A stretch of DNA of 64,000 nucleotides from Streptomyces sp. NBC_00525 (GCF_036346595.1 NZ_CP107835.1:62001-126000); one strand, 5' to 3'. Positions 36,083 through 44,734 are shown, numbered from the stretch's first letter. Program-made: numbers and translations. Notes: generated by a model not told the origin, from the sequence alone.

Positions 36083-37441
36083 TCAGTCCGTGACGACCGG
36101 GAGGCCGGCGGCGGTGGCGGCGTCGAAGCCGTCGTCCACGGCGACCACGTCGCGGCCGGCGGCGTCCAGGAGGGAGGCGGCGATCGCGGCGCGCATGCCG
36201 CCCGCGCAGTGCACCCACACGGTGCCCGCCGGGACCTCGCCCAGGCGCTGGTGCAGCTGGTGGACCGGGATGTGCACGGACCCCTCGACGTACCCGGTGG
36301 CGCGCTCGGAGTCGCGGCGCACGTCGAGCACGACGACGTCGCCGGTCCCCCGGGCGGCCAGCCCGGCGAAGGTGGAGCGGGGGAAGGAGGCCGGGGCGGT
36401 GCCCTCGCCGGTCCACTCACGGGGGGTGCCGACGGCGGCGGCCGCCGGCCGGTCGATGCCGACCCGTACCAGCTCGCGCTGGGCGGCGGCCAGTTGCCCG
36501 GGGGACTCGGCGAGCAGGGTCACCGGCTTGCCCCACGGGATCATCCAGGCGAGGTAGGTGGCTATCTTGCCGTCCGCCTCGAAGTTGAGACTCCCCGCGA
36601 CATGGCCCTCGGCGAACACGACACGGTTGCGCAGGTCCACCACCCACTCACCGGCGGCGAGCCGGGCGGCGATCCCGGCGGCGTCCGCGACGGGCGGGGG
36701 CGTCAGGTCCACCGGGGCGGGACCCGACGCGTTGACCGGGCCCATGTGCGCGTAGTACGCGGGCACGTCCTCCAGGCTGGCCAGGATCTCGGCGACGAAG
36801 GTGTCGGCGTCGGTGGTGAGCGCGCTGTTCACGGCCTTCTCCCGGCCGATGGTCGTACGGTCGCCCTCGGCCTGCGCGGAGGAGCAGAAGCTGCCGAAGC
36901 CGTGGGTCGGCAGCACCGCCGTCGCGTCCGGCAGCCCGGCCGCCAGCCGGTGCGCGGAGGCGTGCTGCGCGCGGGCCAGCTCCTCGGTCAGCCGGGGCTC
37001 CACCAGGTCGGGGCGGCCCACGGTGCCGATCAGCAGCGAGCCGCCGGTGAACGCGGCGACCGGGGTCCCGTGCTCCTCCAGGACGTACGCGGTGTGGTGC
37101 GGGGTGTGTCCGGGCGTGGCGGCGGCCCGCAGCACCAGGCCGGCGTCCACCGTCACGGTGTCGCCGTCCGCCACCGGCGTACGGGCGAAGGAGACGTGGG
37201 CCCCGGCCGGGACGAGGTAGGCGGCTCCCGTGACCCTGGCCAGTTCCAGGCCGCCGGTCACGTAGTCGTTGTGGATGTGCGTCTCCACGACATGGGTGAT
37301 GCGTACGCCGCGCCGGGCGGCGGCCACCAGGATCTGGTCGAAGTCGCGCGGGGGGTCCACGGCCACGGCCGTCTCGGTACCGCCGGCCAGGTAGTGGCGG
37401 TTGCCCAGGCCCTCCAGTTCGACGGTGTCGATGAAGAACAC
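36083..37441 (-). CDS. MBL-fold/double-rhodanese fusion protein (persulfide dioxygenase-like, divergent metal site)
   Basis: ATG at 37441; 452 residues. The MBL domain (1-240) has ETHIHNDYVTGG (His55, His57, Asp59), His112 in TPGHTPHH and a THGFGS motif, but the position of the usual metal-ligand Asp in the family (FTGD) is Gly134 (FTGGSLLIG). Two rhodanese domains follow: the first (~265-340) has no Cys in its loop, the second has Cys in VHCAGGMRA (~420). The family oxidises persulfides to sulfite or transfers sulfane sulfur. With the altered ligand, dioxygenase activity is doubtful; the active rhodanese remains. Confidence 0.85.
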   Translation of the reverse strand: MFFIDTVELEGLGNRHYLAGGTETAVAVDPPRDFDQILVAAARRGVRITHVVETHIHNDYVTGGLELARVTGAAYLVPAGAHVSFARTPVADGDTVTVDAGLVLRAAATPGHTPHHTAYVLEEHGTPVAAFTGGSLLIGTVGRPDLVEPRLTEELARAQHASAHRLAAGLPDATAVLPTHGFGSFCSSAQAEGDRTTIGREKAVNSALTTDADTFVAEILASLEDVPAYYAHMGPVNASGPAPVDLTPPPVADAAGIAARLAAGEWVVDLRNRVVFAEGHVAGSLNFEADGKIATYLAWMIPWGKPVTLLAESPGQLAAAQRELVRVGIDRPAAAAVGTPREWTGEGTAPASFPRSTFAGLAARGTGDVVVLDVRRDSERATGYVEGSVHIPVHQLHQRLGEVPAGTVWVHCAGGMRAAIAASLLDAAGRDVVAVDDGFDAATAAGLPVVTD

Positions 37442-37462
37442 GGAGCTGCTCCCTTCCTCGTG

Positions 37463-37509
37463 ATACCCCCCTAGGTATTTCTGGGAACCAACTATACCCA
37501 GGGGGGTAT
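37463..37509 (-). promoter_or_regulatory. two CstR/CsoR-like operators before the MBL-rhodanese operon
   Basis: ATACCCCCCTAGGTAT (37463-37478) and ATACCCAGGGGGGTAT (37494-37509) are 16-base inverted-repeat sites 31 bases apart, just upstream of the ATG at 37441. On the opposite strand the first differs from the second at one base. The G/C tract flanked by TAC/GTA arms is typical of CsoR-superfamily operators, including sulfide-responsive CstR. Confidence 0.85.
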
Positions 37510-37585
37510 TTCTCGGGCATGCGGGGTGTGCGGCAGATCTCCACCGAGGGGGGTGGAACCGCTGGTCAGGACGTGTGCGGGGCGC

Positions 37586-38161
37586 TCACGCCCCGTCGCG
37601 GAGCGAGGCGATGACCGTACGGACATCGGTGCGCGGGCCCCGGTTGTACGGGAGCTTGGAGAGCATCATGCCCATGGCGCAGGTGTTGCTGAGCGCGGCG
37701 AAGGTGAGTCCGGCGCCGACCGCGGTGCCTATCAGGTGCACGCCGGGCACGAAGAAGCCCACGACCCCGCTGACCAGCACGATCGAACCGGCGACGAGGC
37801 GGACCTGCCGTTCCAGCTCCCAGCGCCGCCGGCCGCGGTTGACCGGCGCGCCCGCGGCCTCCCAGGCCATCATGCCGCCGTCCAGGACCCGCAGGTTCGG
37901 CAGGCCGGCGTCGGCGAGCGCCTCCTCGGCCTGGGTGGCGCGGGCGCCGGAGCGGCAGACCAGCACCACGTCCTGGTCCAGGTGCCGCCCCAGCTCCATG
38001 CGGTGCTCGCGCAGGGTGTCCAGCGGCACGTTGCAGGCGCCGGGGATGTGTCCGGCCTCGAACTCGCCGGACGTCCGCACGTCCAGCAGGCGGGGGCCGT
38101 CACCGGTCTCGAGCAGGTGCTGAAGGGCGGCGGGCGTGAAGGCGGGGGTGTCGGTCGTCAT
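37586..38161 (-). CDS. rhodanese domain fused to DUF2892-type membrane domain
   Basis: ATG at 38161; 191 residues. The N-terminal rhodanese domain has catalytic Cys69 in LVCRSGARA; the C-terminal half has two hydrophobic helices (about 130-175) of the DUF2892 type. It places a sulfurtransferase on the inner face of the membrane. It begins 36 bases after the stop of the second MBL-rhodanese gene, so both are one operon. Confidence 0.88.
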   Translation of the reverse strand: MTTDTPAFTPAALQHLLETGDGPRLLDVRTSGEFEAGHIPGACNVPLDTLREHRMELGRHLDQDVVLVCRSGARATQAEEALADAGLPNLRVLDGGMMAWEAAGAPVNRGRRRWELERQVRLVAGSIVLVSGVVGFFVPGVHLIGTAVGAGLTFAALSNTCAMGMMLSKLPYNRGPRTDVRTVIASLRDGA

Positions 38162-38197
38162 GCGGAGTGCGCTCCTTGGGGTCGAGAGGGGGGAGGT

Positions 38198-39586
38198 TCA
38201 GGCGGCGGCGGGCGTGTTGAGCAGGGCCCAGGCGGCCCAGCCGCCGAGTACGTCGGAGACGTCGTCGAAGCCGTGGTGGCGCAGCAGGCTCGCGGCGATC
38301 GAGGAGCGGTGGCCGCCCGCGCAGTGCAGGACCAGCGGCCGGTCGCGCGGGATCTCGTCCAGCCGGGCGGGCAGCTCGCCGAGCGCGATGTGCAGCGCGC
38401 CCTCGATGAACCCGTTCTCGGCGCGCTCGCCGCAGTTGCGGACATCGACGACGAGCGGCGGGTTGGCCCCGTCCAGCTCGGCGCGCAGCCGGGCGGCGGT
38501 GAGGCGGCCGGCGGGGGCGACCTCGTCGGCCATCGCCTCCAGCGCCTCGTCGGGCGCGGCGAGGTAGCCGGCGACGCGGTCGAAGCCGATCCGGGCGAGC
38601 CGGGTGACGATCTCCTCCTCGCGGCCCTCCGGCGCCACGACCAGGACCTCGGCCCCGAGCGGCAGCACGGTGCCGGCCTGCTCGGCGAACCTGCCGTCCG
38701 CCGGGACGTTGACCGCGCCGCGCAGATGGCCGGCGGCGAACTCCTGCGGGTCGCGTGCGTCCACGACCACCGCGCCGGCCGCGCGCCGGGCCAGGACGTC
38801 CGCCGGGTCCAGCGCGCGCGGCGCGGTCGCCGGGTCGAACAGCTCCCGCGCGCGGCGGTTGAGGTCGGCGTCGTAGGCGAAGTAACCGGGAGCCGCCGAC
38901 TGCCCGGCGGTGACGAGCGCGACGAAGTCCGGCTCGCTCATCGGCGCGCAGGCGTAGTTCGTGGCGCGCTGCTCGCCGATGGTGGACTGCCGCTCGGTGG
39001 ACAGGTTCTTGCCGCAGGAGGAGCCGGCGCCGTGGGCGGGGAAGACGCGCACCTCGTCGGGCAGGCCCATCAGCTTGCGCTGCACACTGTCGTGGAGCAT
39101 CGCGCCCAGCTCGGCGGCGGTCACGCCGACCGACGCGAGCAGGTCCGGGCGGCCGACGTCCCCGATGAACAGCGCGTCGCCGGTCAGCACGCCGTACGGG
39201 ACGCTGTCCTCGGCACGCTCGTACACCAGCACGCTGATCGACTCCGGTGTGTGGCCGGGCGTCTCCATGATCTTCAGCGTCACGTCGCCGAGGGAGATGG
39301 TGTCGCCGTCGGCCAGCGGGCGGATCGCGTACTCGGTCTCGGCCCGGCGCCCGTATCCGATCCACGCGCCCGTGCGGTCGGCCACCTCCAGGTGTCCGGC
39401 GACGAAGTCGGCGTGGAAGTGGGTGTTGATGACGCCGACCACGGTGAAGCCCCGCGCCTCGGCGTCGCGCAGGTACTCGGACACGTCCCGGCGCGGGTCC
39501 ACGACGACCGCCCGGCCGGTGCCCTCGTCCGCGATCATGTACGACGCGTGGGACAGGCACTCGAGGTAGTACTGCGAGAAGAACAC
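38198..39586 (-). CDS. persulfide dioxygenase-like MBL protein with two rhodanese domains
   Basis: ATG at 39586; 462 residues. The MBL domain has NTHFHADFVAGH (His56, His58, Asp60), His112 in TPGHTPES and Asp137 in LTGDALFIGDVGRPDL, the full set expected for an ETHE1/CstB-like mononuclear iron site. The first rhodanese domain (~265-340) lacks its Cys; the second keeps Cys in LHCAGGHRSS (~430). The enzyme probably oxidises persulfides to sulfite and passes sulfur to thiols. First gene of a two-gene operon behind three operators. Confidence 0.9.
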   Translation of the reverse strand: MFFSQYYLECLSHASYMIADEGTGRAVVVDPRRDVSEYLRDAEARGFTVVGVINTHFHADFVAGHLEVADRTGAWIGYGRRAETEYAIRPLADGDTISLGDVTLKIMETPGHTPESISVLVYERAEDSVPYGVLTGDALFIGDVGRPDLLASVGVTAAELGAMLHDSVQRKLMGLPDEVRVFPAHGAGSSCGKNLSTERQSTIGEQRATNYACAPMSEPDFVALVTAGQSAAPGYFAYDADLNRRARELFDPATAPRALDPADVLARRAAGAVVVDARDPQEFAAGHLRGAVNVPADGRFAEQAGTVLPLGAEVLVVAPEGREEEIVTRLARIGFDRVAGYLAAPDEALEAMADEVAPAGRLTAARLRAELDGANPPLVVDVRNCGERAENGFIEGALHIALGELPARLDEIPRDRPLVLHCAGGHRSSIAASLLRHHGFDDVSDVLGGWAAWALLNTPAAA

Positions 39587-39622
39587 GGAAGCCTCCGAAG
39601 CGGGACGGTTCTCGGGGTTTTG

Positions 39623-39723
39623 ATACCCAGGGGGGTATTTTTTCGGCCGTGATACCCCACGGGGTATTACCTACTCGACGGTACGAAGCCCTCCCCGCGC
39701 TTGTCAAATACCCAGGGGGGTAT
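39623..39723 (-). promoter_or_regulatory. three CstR/CsoR-like operators before the persulfide dioxygenase operon
   Basis: ATACCCAGGGGGGTAT occurs at 39623-39638 and again at 39708-39723, identical to the site at 37494-37509; ATACCCCACGGGGTAT at 39652-39667 is a near-perfect palindrome of the same class. All lie within 140 bases of the ATG at 39586. Multiple sites suggest cooperative tetramer binding by a CsoR-family sulfide sensor. No such regulator is encoded in the window. Confidence 0.85.
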
Positions 39724-39742
39724 CAAGAAGGGCGGGCCGCTG

Positions 39743-40120
39743 TCAGCGGTCGGCCACCCAGTGCGCGTCGTCGGGCCACGCCCCGGTGGCGACGATGTGC
39801 TCGACCAGCCGGAACGCGTCCTGAATGGGGACGGTGTCCTCGTCCGGGTATGCGTCGCCCTGCCCGTTGGCCAGGACGAATCCGTCGCTCCACCCCTCGG
39901 CCCCGGGGTCCACGGCGTGCTCGCCGGGATCGCCCTCGCCCTCCAGCAGCACGACCATCGCGCGCTCGGTGTTCGTCACGACGGCCAGCGCCCGCCCGGA
40001 CGAACCGGCCAGCCAGGTCTCCAGCCTCCCCGCCGCCATCCGCGCCCGAAGGATCTCCGCCACACCGGCGGCCGACGCGGAAACGGAACGGTCGTCATCG
40101 AGCACCCAGGACTCTGCCAT
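39743..40120 (-). CDS. Imm1-like immunity-type protein
   Basis: ATG at 40120; 125 residues. The C-terminal pattern (VPIQDAFRLVEHIVATGAWPDDAHW) and the preceding beta strands resemble the Imm1 family of polymorphic-toxin immunity proteins, but the match is by eye and a general small acidic protein cannot be excluded. No toxin gene is adjacent. It is divergent from the response regulator gene, with start codons 59 bases apart, and ends 20 bases from the operator array of the sulfur module. Confidence 0.5.
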   Translation of the reverse strand: MAESWVLDDDRSVSASAAGVAEILRARMAAGRLETWLAGSSGRALAVVTNTERAMVVLLEGEGDPGEHAVDPGAEGWSDGFVLANGQGDAYPDEDTVPIQDAFRLVEHIVATGAWPDDAHWVADR

Positions 40121-40178
40121 GGGCACGACGATGTCACAGGGGGCCGGTGGGGTCCGGCCTCGCCCCGATAATGAGGAT

Positions 40179-40880
40179 GTGAACGACAGACGGCTGCGGG
40201 TGGTGCTGGCGGAGGACTCCGTGATTCTCCGCGACGGCATGGTGGAGCTGCTGGGCGCCCGCGGGTGCGATGTGGTGGCGACGGCGGGTACGGCACCGGA
40301 GCTGATCGCGGCGGTGGACGAGCACCGGCCGGATGTGGCCGTGGTGGACATCCGGATGCCTCCGACGCAGACCGACGAGGGCATCCGGGCCGCCGTGGAC
40401 ATCCGCGCCTCGGCCCCCGAGGTCGGCATCCTGGTGTTCTCGCAGCACGTCGAGACCGCCTGGGCCTCCCGGCTGCTGGCGGGCGGGGCGGCGGGGGTCG
40501 GGTACCTGCTGAAGGAACGGGTCGCCCGGACGTCCGAGTTCGTCGACGCGCTGCGCCGGGTCGCGGCCGGCGGCACCGCGCTCGACCCCGAGATCGTCAC
40601 CCAGCTGATGCGGGGCGGGCGGCGCGGCGGGGTGGACGCCCTGACACCGCGTGAGCGCGAGGTGCTGGAGCTGATGGCGCAGGGGCATTCCAACCGGTCC
40701 ATCGCCGGGCGGCTGGTGGTGTCGGAGCGGGCGGTGGAGAAGCATGTCGCAGCCGTGTTCACCAAGTTCGGTCTGGCGGCGAGGGACACCGACAACCGCC
40801 GGGTGAAGGCCGTCCTCGCCTACCTCGCGGAGGGCGGGAGCCGGCCGGCCGTCACAGACGGGCCGGCAGTGCGGCGGTGA
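40179..40880 (+). CDS. NarL/LuxR-family response regulator
   Basis: GTG at 40179; 233 residues. Receiver domain with phospho-acceptor Asp57 in VVDIRMP, acidic pocket AEDS (11-14), Lys in YLLKERV, and a C-terminal LuxR HTH (LTPREREVLELMAQGHSNRSIAGRLVVSERAVEKHV). It partners most naturally with the histidine kinase encoded convergently on the other strand; the two genes overlap by 29 bases at their 3' ends. Likely target: the ABC exporter operon. Confidence 0.9.
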   Translation: MNDRRLRVVLAEDSVILRDGMVELLGARGCDVVATAGTAPELIAAVDEHRPDVAVVDIRMPPTQTDEGIRAAVDIRASAPEVGILVFSQHVETAWASRLLAGGAAGVGYLLKERVARTSEFVDALRRVAAGGTALDPEIVTQLMRGGRRGGVDALTPREREVLELMAQGHSNRSIAGRLVVSERAVEKHVAAVFTKFGLAARDTDNRRVKAVLAYLAEGGSRPAVTDGPAVRR

Positions 40881-42075
40881 TCTCGGTCGGCCCGCCGGGC
40901 GGGCTGTCGATCCGCAGGCGGCCGTCGACCGCCGCGAGCCGTTCGGCCAGGCCCGTCAGCCCGGAGCCGCTGCCGGGGGCGGCGCCGCCGCGGCCGTCGT
41001 CGCGTACGGACAGCCGGATACGGCCGCCGCTCCCGACGGCCTCGATCTCCGCCGAACGGGCGCCGCTGTGCTTGGCGATGTTGGCCAGCAGTTCGGCGGC
41101 GCAGAAGTAGACGGCCCGCTCGATCACGGGGTCCGGGCGTTCGGGCAGGTCGATGCGGAGGGCGACCGGTACGGGCGAGGTGGCGGCGAGCCCCGGCAGC
41201 GCCTCGGCGAGACCGCCGTCCAGCGCCACCGGATGGATGCCCCGGGTGAGCCGGCGCAGTTCGGCGACCGTGTCGTCGGTCTGGTCCCGGGCCCGTTCCA
41301 GGAGCCGGCGCAGCTGTACGAGCTCCGGGGCGGGGGCGGCGGGAAGCGCGTCCCGGGCCAGCGAGAGGGTGATGGCCAGGGCGATCAGCCGGGCCTGGGT
41401 CCCGTCGTGCAGGTCGCGTTCCAGGCGGCGCAGTTCGCCGGTGCTCTGGGCGAGCAGGGTGGCGCGGGCGTTCTCCAGTTCCCGTACGCGCCGTTGGGTA
41501 CGGGGCGGGCCGAGCAGAGACCGGGCGAGAGCGCGGTTCGCGCCGCTCAGTACGCGTACCGCGCCGGGCACCGCGAGGAGGACGACCAGCCCGAGGGGCA
41601 CGGACACGGCGTCCGCCCACGTGGCCGGTTGCGCACCCGGTTCGAGCAGCCGCACCCAGAGCGGGAAGCCGACCAGCCAGCCACCGCCCAGCGGCATCAC
41701 CACGGCGGCGGCGAACCCGAGCACCCCGAGCGGCAACCGCAGCAGCAGATAGAGCAGGGCCCGCCAAGCGACCGCGTCGGTCAACGAGGCACGGCCCCGG
41801 GCGAGGAGACCCACCGGGCGGGGCGGTACGGGCGGCGCCTCGACGGCCTCGCCCAGCCACCGCCCGGCCAACCTCCGGTGCAGCGCGCCGAGACCGCGGG
41901 CACCCGTCAACGCGGCGGCGACGAACGGCAGCCCGAGCACGGTGAGGGAGAGCAGCGCCCCCGCGTACAGGACGGCCAGCGCGTAGACCCCGCCGGCCAC
42001 GGCGAGCGGCAGGCCGGCGACGGCGAAGACCCACTCGCCGGACCGGAGCGCCGGGTACCGGCGCGGCTCAGCCAC
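40852..42075 (-). CDS. NarL-type sensor histidine kinase
   Basis: GTG at 42075 overlaps the ABC permease gene by 8 bases; 407 residues. Sensor part with about six membrane helices (15-180). Dimerisation/phosphorylation motif ELRRLERDLHDGTQARL with His223, and a GHKL ATPase with N-box-like AELLANIAKHS and G-box VRDDGRGGA, SGLTGLAERL. A partner for the convergent response regulator; it lies at the end of the ABC operon, so exporter and sensor are co-expressed. Confidence 0.9.
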   Translation of the reverse strand: MAEPRRYPALRSGEWVFAVAGLPLAVAGGVYALAVLYAGALLSLTVLGLPFVAAALTGARGLGALHRRLAGRWLGEAVEAPPVPPRPVGLLARGRASLTDAVAWRALLYLLLRLPLGVLGFAAAVVMPLGGGWLVGFPLWVRLLEPGAQPATWADAVSVPLGLVVLLAVPGAVRVLSGANRALARSLLGPPRTQRRVRELENARATLLAQSTGELRRLERDLHDGTQARLIALAITLSLARDALPAAPAPELVQLRRLLERARDQTDDTVAELRRLTRGIHPVALDGGLAEALPGLAATSPVPVALRIDLPERPDPVIERAVYFCAAELLANIAKHSGARSAEIEAVGSGGRIRLSVRDDGRGGAAPGSGSGLTGLAERLAAVDGRLRIDSPPGGPTEITAALPARL

Positions 42076-43441
42076 GCGCGGTTCCGGGACGCGGTGAGAG
42101 GGCGGGGCCGCACACCGTCAGCAGGCCGGTGACCAGGATGGCCGGGATCGTCAGGACCGCCGCGCCCGCGACGATCCAGGCGCAGTCGGCCGCCGGCAGG
42201 GGCGGCACCGAAGACCCCGTCACCGCCGTGCTGAAGGCCGCCGACGCCGCGACCGCGACCGCACCGCCGAGCAGGATGCCCACCGCCGCGGTCAGCAGGG
42301 ACTCGGCGGTGAGCATGCGCAGCAGTTGCGCGCGGGGGGCACCGGTGAGCCGCATCAGTGCGAACTCGCGGCGGCGTTCGGCGGTCACGGCGACCAGGGT
42401 GTTGACTGTGGACACCGCCGCGAAGCAGACGAGCATGGCCAGTTCGGCCTGGCGGAGCCAGACGTCCGTGTCGGACGTGACGCCGGAGGCCGCCGGGCCA
42501 CCGGCCTGCTCGGCGGTACGGGTCATGATCAGCATGGTGCCGGAGAGCCCCACGAGCAGGGCCACCGGCACCGCGGCGGACGCGAGCCGCCGCGCGTACC
42601 CGCGCAGGTTGGCGTCGGCGAGCCATCCCGCGCCGGGTGCCAGGAGGCGTACCGGCGTGCCCAGCACCGCCGCCAGGACGCGCGCCGCGAACGGCCCCGC
42701 CAGGGCGGTGGCGACCAGCAGCACGAGGGTGCCGAGCAGCGCCGCCTGCCCCGCCTCGTCCACCTCTCCGGCGGGCCGGGTCGCGGCGAGCCGCAGCAGA
42801 AGGACGCCGCCGGTCAGGACACCGGCCGCGGCAAGCAGGCGCACGGCGCCCGTACGGCTGTGCTCGGTCGAACTCGCCGTGAGGGCCGCGGCGGGCGCGA
42901 CGCGGGAGATCCGCCGCGCCGCGACGGCCGAGGCCATCAGACCCACGGCGAGTACAGCGGCCGACGCCACCAGCATCGGTACGGGGGTGCCCGGCACCCG
43001 TACGCCCGGTGCCGCCATCCCCCGTCGTTGCAGCTCGGCGAGCAGGGCCCGCGCCCCGGCGGCTCCTGCGGCGCAGCCCGGTGCGGTCATCGCCAGCGTG
43101 GTCAGGGCCACCTGGGTACGGACCAGGCGCCGCATCTGGCGGGGTGTCGCCGCGATGGTGCGGAGCAGGGCCAGTTCCCGGTGCTGCTGGCGCAGGGCGA
43201 ACCCGAGGGCGTTGACCAGGACGAAGAACGCGACCAGGACGGCGATCTCGCCGAAGGCGCCGGCGATCACCATCAGGCCGGGCCCGTCGGCCTCGTTGCG
43301 GACCGCGGCCGGGGTGGCGAGGTCGGCGGCGAACAGCGAGCCGAACAGCGTCAAAGCAGTGAGGGCGAGGAAGAGCGCGACCGCCAGGCCCAGGAAGGAG
43401 GCGGGGCGGCGGCGCAGCTGCCCGAGCGCGAGGAGGGTCAC
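42068..43441 (-). CDS. FtsX-type ABC transporter permease
   Basis: GTG at 43441 overlaps the ATPase gene stop (GTGA); 457 residues. Two FtsX-like permease cores, each with clustered membrane helices and a large extracytoplasmic loop, including the conserved REFALMRLTGAPRAQLLRML turn. Such transporters typically export lipids, peptides or antibiotics, or act as sensors. Together with the ATPase and the kinase it forms a BceAB-like or LolCDE-like resistance/sensing module; which cannot be decided from sequence alone. Confidence 0.9.
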   Translation of the reverse strand: MTLLALGQLRRRPASFLGLAVALFLALTALTLFGSLFAADLATPAAVRNEADGPGLMVIAGAFGEIAVLVAFFVLVNALGFALRQQHRELALLRTIAATPRQMRRLVRTQVALTTLAMTAPGCAAGAAGARALLAELQRRGMAAPGVRVPGTPVPMLVASAAVLAVGLMASAVAARRISRVAPAAALTASSTEHSRTGAVRLLAAAGVLTGGVLLLRLAATRPAGEVDEAGQAALLGTLVLLVATALAGPFAARVLAAVLGTPVRLLAPGAGWLADANLRGYARRLASAAVPVALLVGLSGTMLIMTRTAEQAGGPAASGVTSDTDVWLRQAELAMLVCFAAVSTVNTLVAVTAERRREFALMRLTGAPRAQLLRMLTAESLLTAAVGILLGGAVAVAASAAFSTAVTGSSVPPLPAADCAWIVAGAAVLTIPAILVTGLLTVCGPALSPRPGTARG

Positions 43442-44202
43442 TGCTCTCCCCCGCCCAGCCGGCTCAGGCGTTCGCCGATCCGGGCGGCGGTGGGGTGGTC
43501 GAGTTCGTCCACGACGACGCCGTCCGCGAGAAGCAGCACCCGGTCCGCGTACCCGGCGGCCACGGGGTCGTGGGTAACCATCACGCAGGTCCCGCCGCCC
43601 TCGTCGACGCGGGCGCGCAGCAGGGCGAGGATCTCGTGGCCGGTGGCCCGGTCGAGCGCGCCGGTCGGTTCGTCGGCGAACAGCATCGCGGGCCGGGAGA
43701 CGAGGGCGCGGGCGATGGCGACCCGTTGCTGCTGGCCGCCGGAGAGCTGTCCCGGCCGGTGCCGTTCCCGCCCGGCCAGTCCGACACGGGCGAGGGCATC
43801 CTGGACCCGGCGCCGGTCGGGGCGTTCGCCGGCCAGCCGGCGGGGCAGGGCGACGTTCTGCGCGGCTGTCATGGCCGGCATCAGGTTGAACGCCTGGAAC
43901 ACGAACCCGACCCGGTTGCGGCGCAGGACGGCGAGCCGCCGTTCGGGCAGCCGGGACACCTCCGTACCGCCCCACCGGACGGAACCCCGCGTCGGCCGGT
44001 CCATCCCGGCCAGGCAGTGCAGCAGGGTGGTCTTCCCCGAGCCGGACGGCCCCATCACCGCCGTGAACGTACCGGGAGCCATCTCCACCGACACCCCGCG
44101 CAGCGCGTGCACGACGGCGCCGCCGCGCCCGTACTCCCGGTGCAGATCCTCCGCGTGGACGGTCATGCCCGTCCCGATGTCGGTCGTCGCCGTCTTGTTC
44201 AT
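43438..44202 (-). CDS. ABC transporter ATP-binding protein, MacB/LolD-like
   Basis: The ATG at 44202 gives 254 residues; another possible start is at 44166. Walker A GPSGSGKTT (51-59), Q-loop FVFQAFNLMPAMTAAQNV typical of MacB/LolD ATPases, LSGGQQQRVAIARAL signature, Walker B MLFADEPTGALD and H-loop MVTHDP. It powers the FtsX permease encoded next to it. Confidence 0.92.
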   Translation of the reverse strand: MNKTATTDIGTGMTVHAEDLHREYGRGGAVVHALRGVSVEMAPGTFTAVMGPSGSGKTTLLHCLAGMDRPTRGSVRWGGTEVSRLPERRLAVLRRNRVGFVFQAFNLMPAMTAAQNVALPRRLAGERPDRRRVQDALARVGLAGRERHRPGQLSGGQQQRVAIARALVSRPAMLFADEPTGALDRATGHEILALLRARVDEGGGTCVMVTHDPVAAGYADRVLLLADGVVVDELDHPTAARIGERLSRLGGGEQ

Positions 44203-44381
44203 GTCCTCATCATCGGCGGCGGGGATGCGGCGATCGATCGTGCCCGCCCCCGGATCGGGGTTCGGAAAACCGCCGTGCCGGCGGCCGCGCGGGCCGGTCG
44301 CGCACACCGTGCCCGGTGGGGTGGCCTTTGACTTTCGGCAGTGGCCGGGCGGGGGGCGATGTCCGTAGCGTCGTCGGTGTG

Positions 44382-44696
44382 GATGCGGGGGCGTGCCAGG
44401 GCGAGCCCGACGGCCAGTGCGGCACGGGCGTCGCCGCGGCGGAACGCCGTCCAGCACAGCCACACCAGCAGCAGGCCGAGGGCCACGAGCGTGCCTTCGG
44501 TCGCCGCCTCCAGGCAGGGCCCCAGCCAGTCCGGTGCGTCCGCCACGGTGCCGGTCAGTGAGCGGTACGCGGAGGCCGAGGCGCCGCCGGTGACCTCGAC
44601 GGGGCCGGCCTCGCCGAGCCCGCCGGGGGACAGCAGGGCGACGGTCCCGGTTCCCGCGCCCAGGACGGCCAGTGCGCCGAACGGCCACGCCGGCCC
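44382..44696 (-). pseudogene. decayed membrane-protein fragment (possibly PAP2-phosphatase-like)
   Basis: In this frame there is a coherent membrane-protein sequence (AWPFGALAVLGAGTGTVALL, then TGTVADAPDWLGP and GTLVALGLLLVWLCWTAFRRGDARAAL) that looks like the N-terminal half of a PAP2-type phosphatase or related membrane protein. No ATG, GTG or TTG start with a ribosome site is available for it, and the sequence loses coding character after about 44382. It is best read as a 5'- and 3'-truncated remnant between the MarR-like and ABC genes. Confidence 0.35.
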
Positions 44697-44734
44697 CTGA
44701 CGATCGTCGGGGTCGACGGCGTGGCCGGCTGCCG

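Noticed and set aside
40179..40880. Response regulator as an orphan
   Set aside because: A kinase of the matching NarL type lies immediately opposite, with overlapping 3' ends, so an orphan role is less likely.
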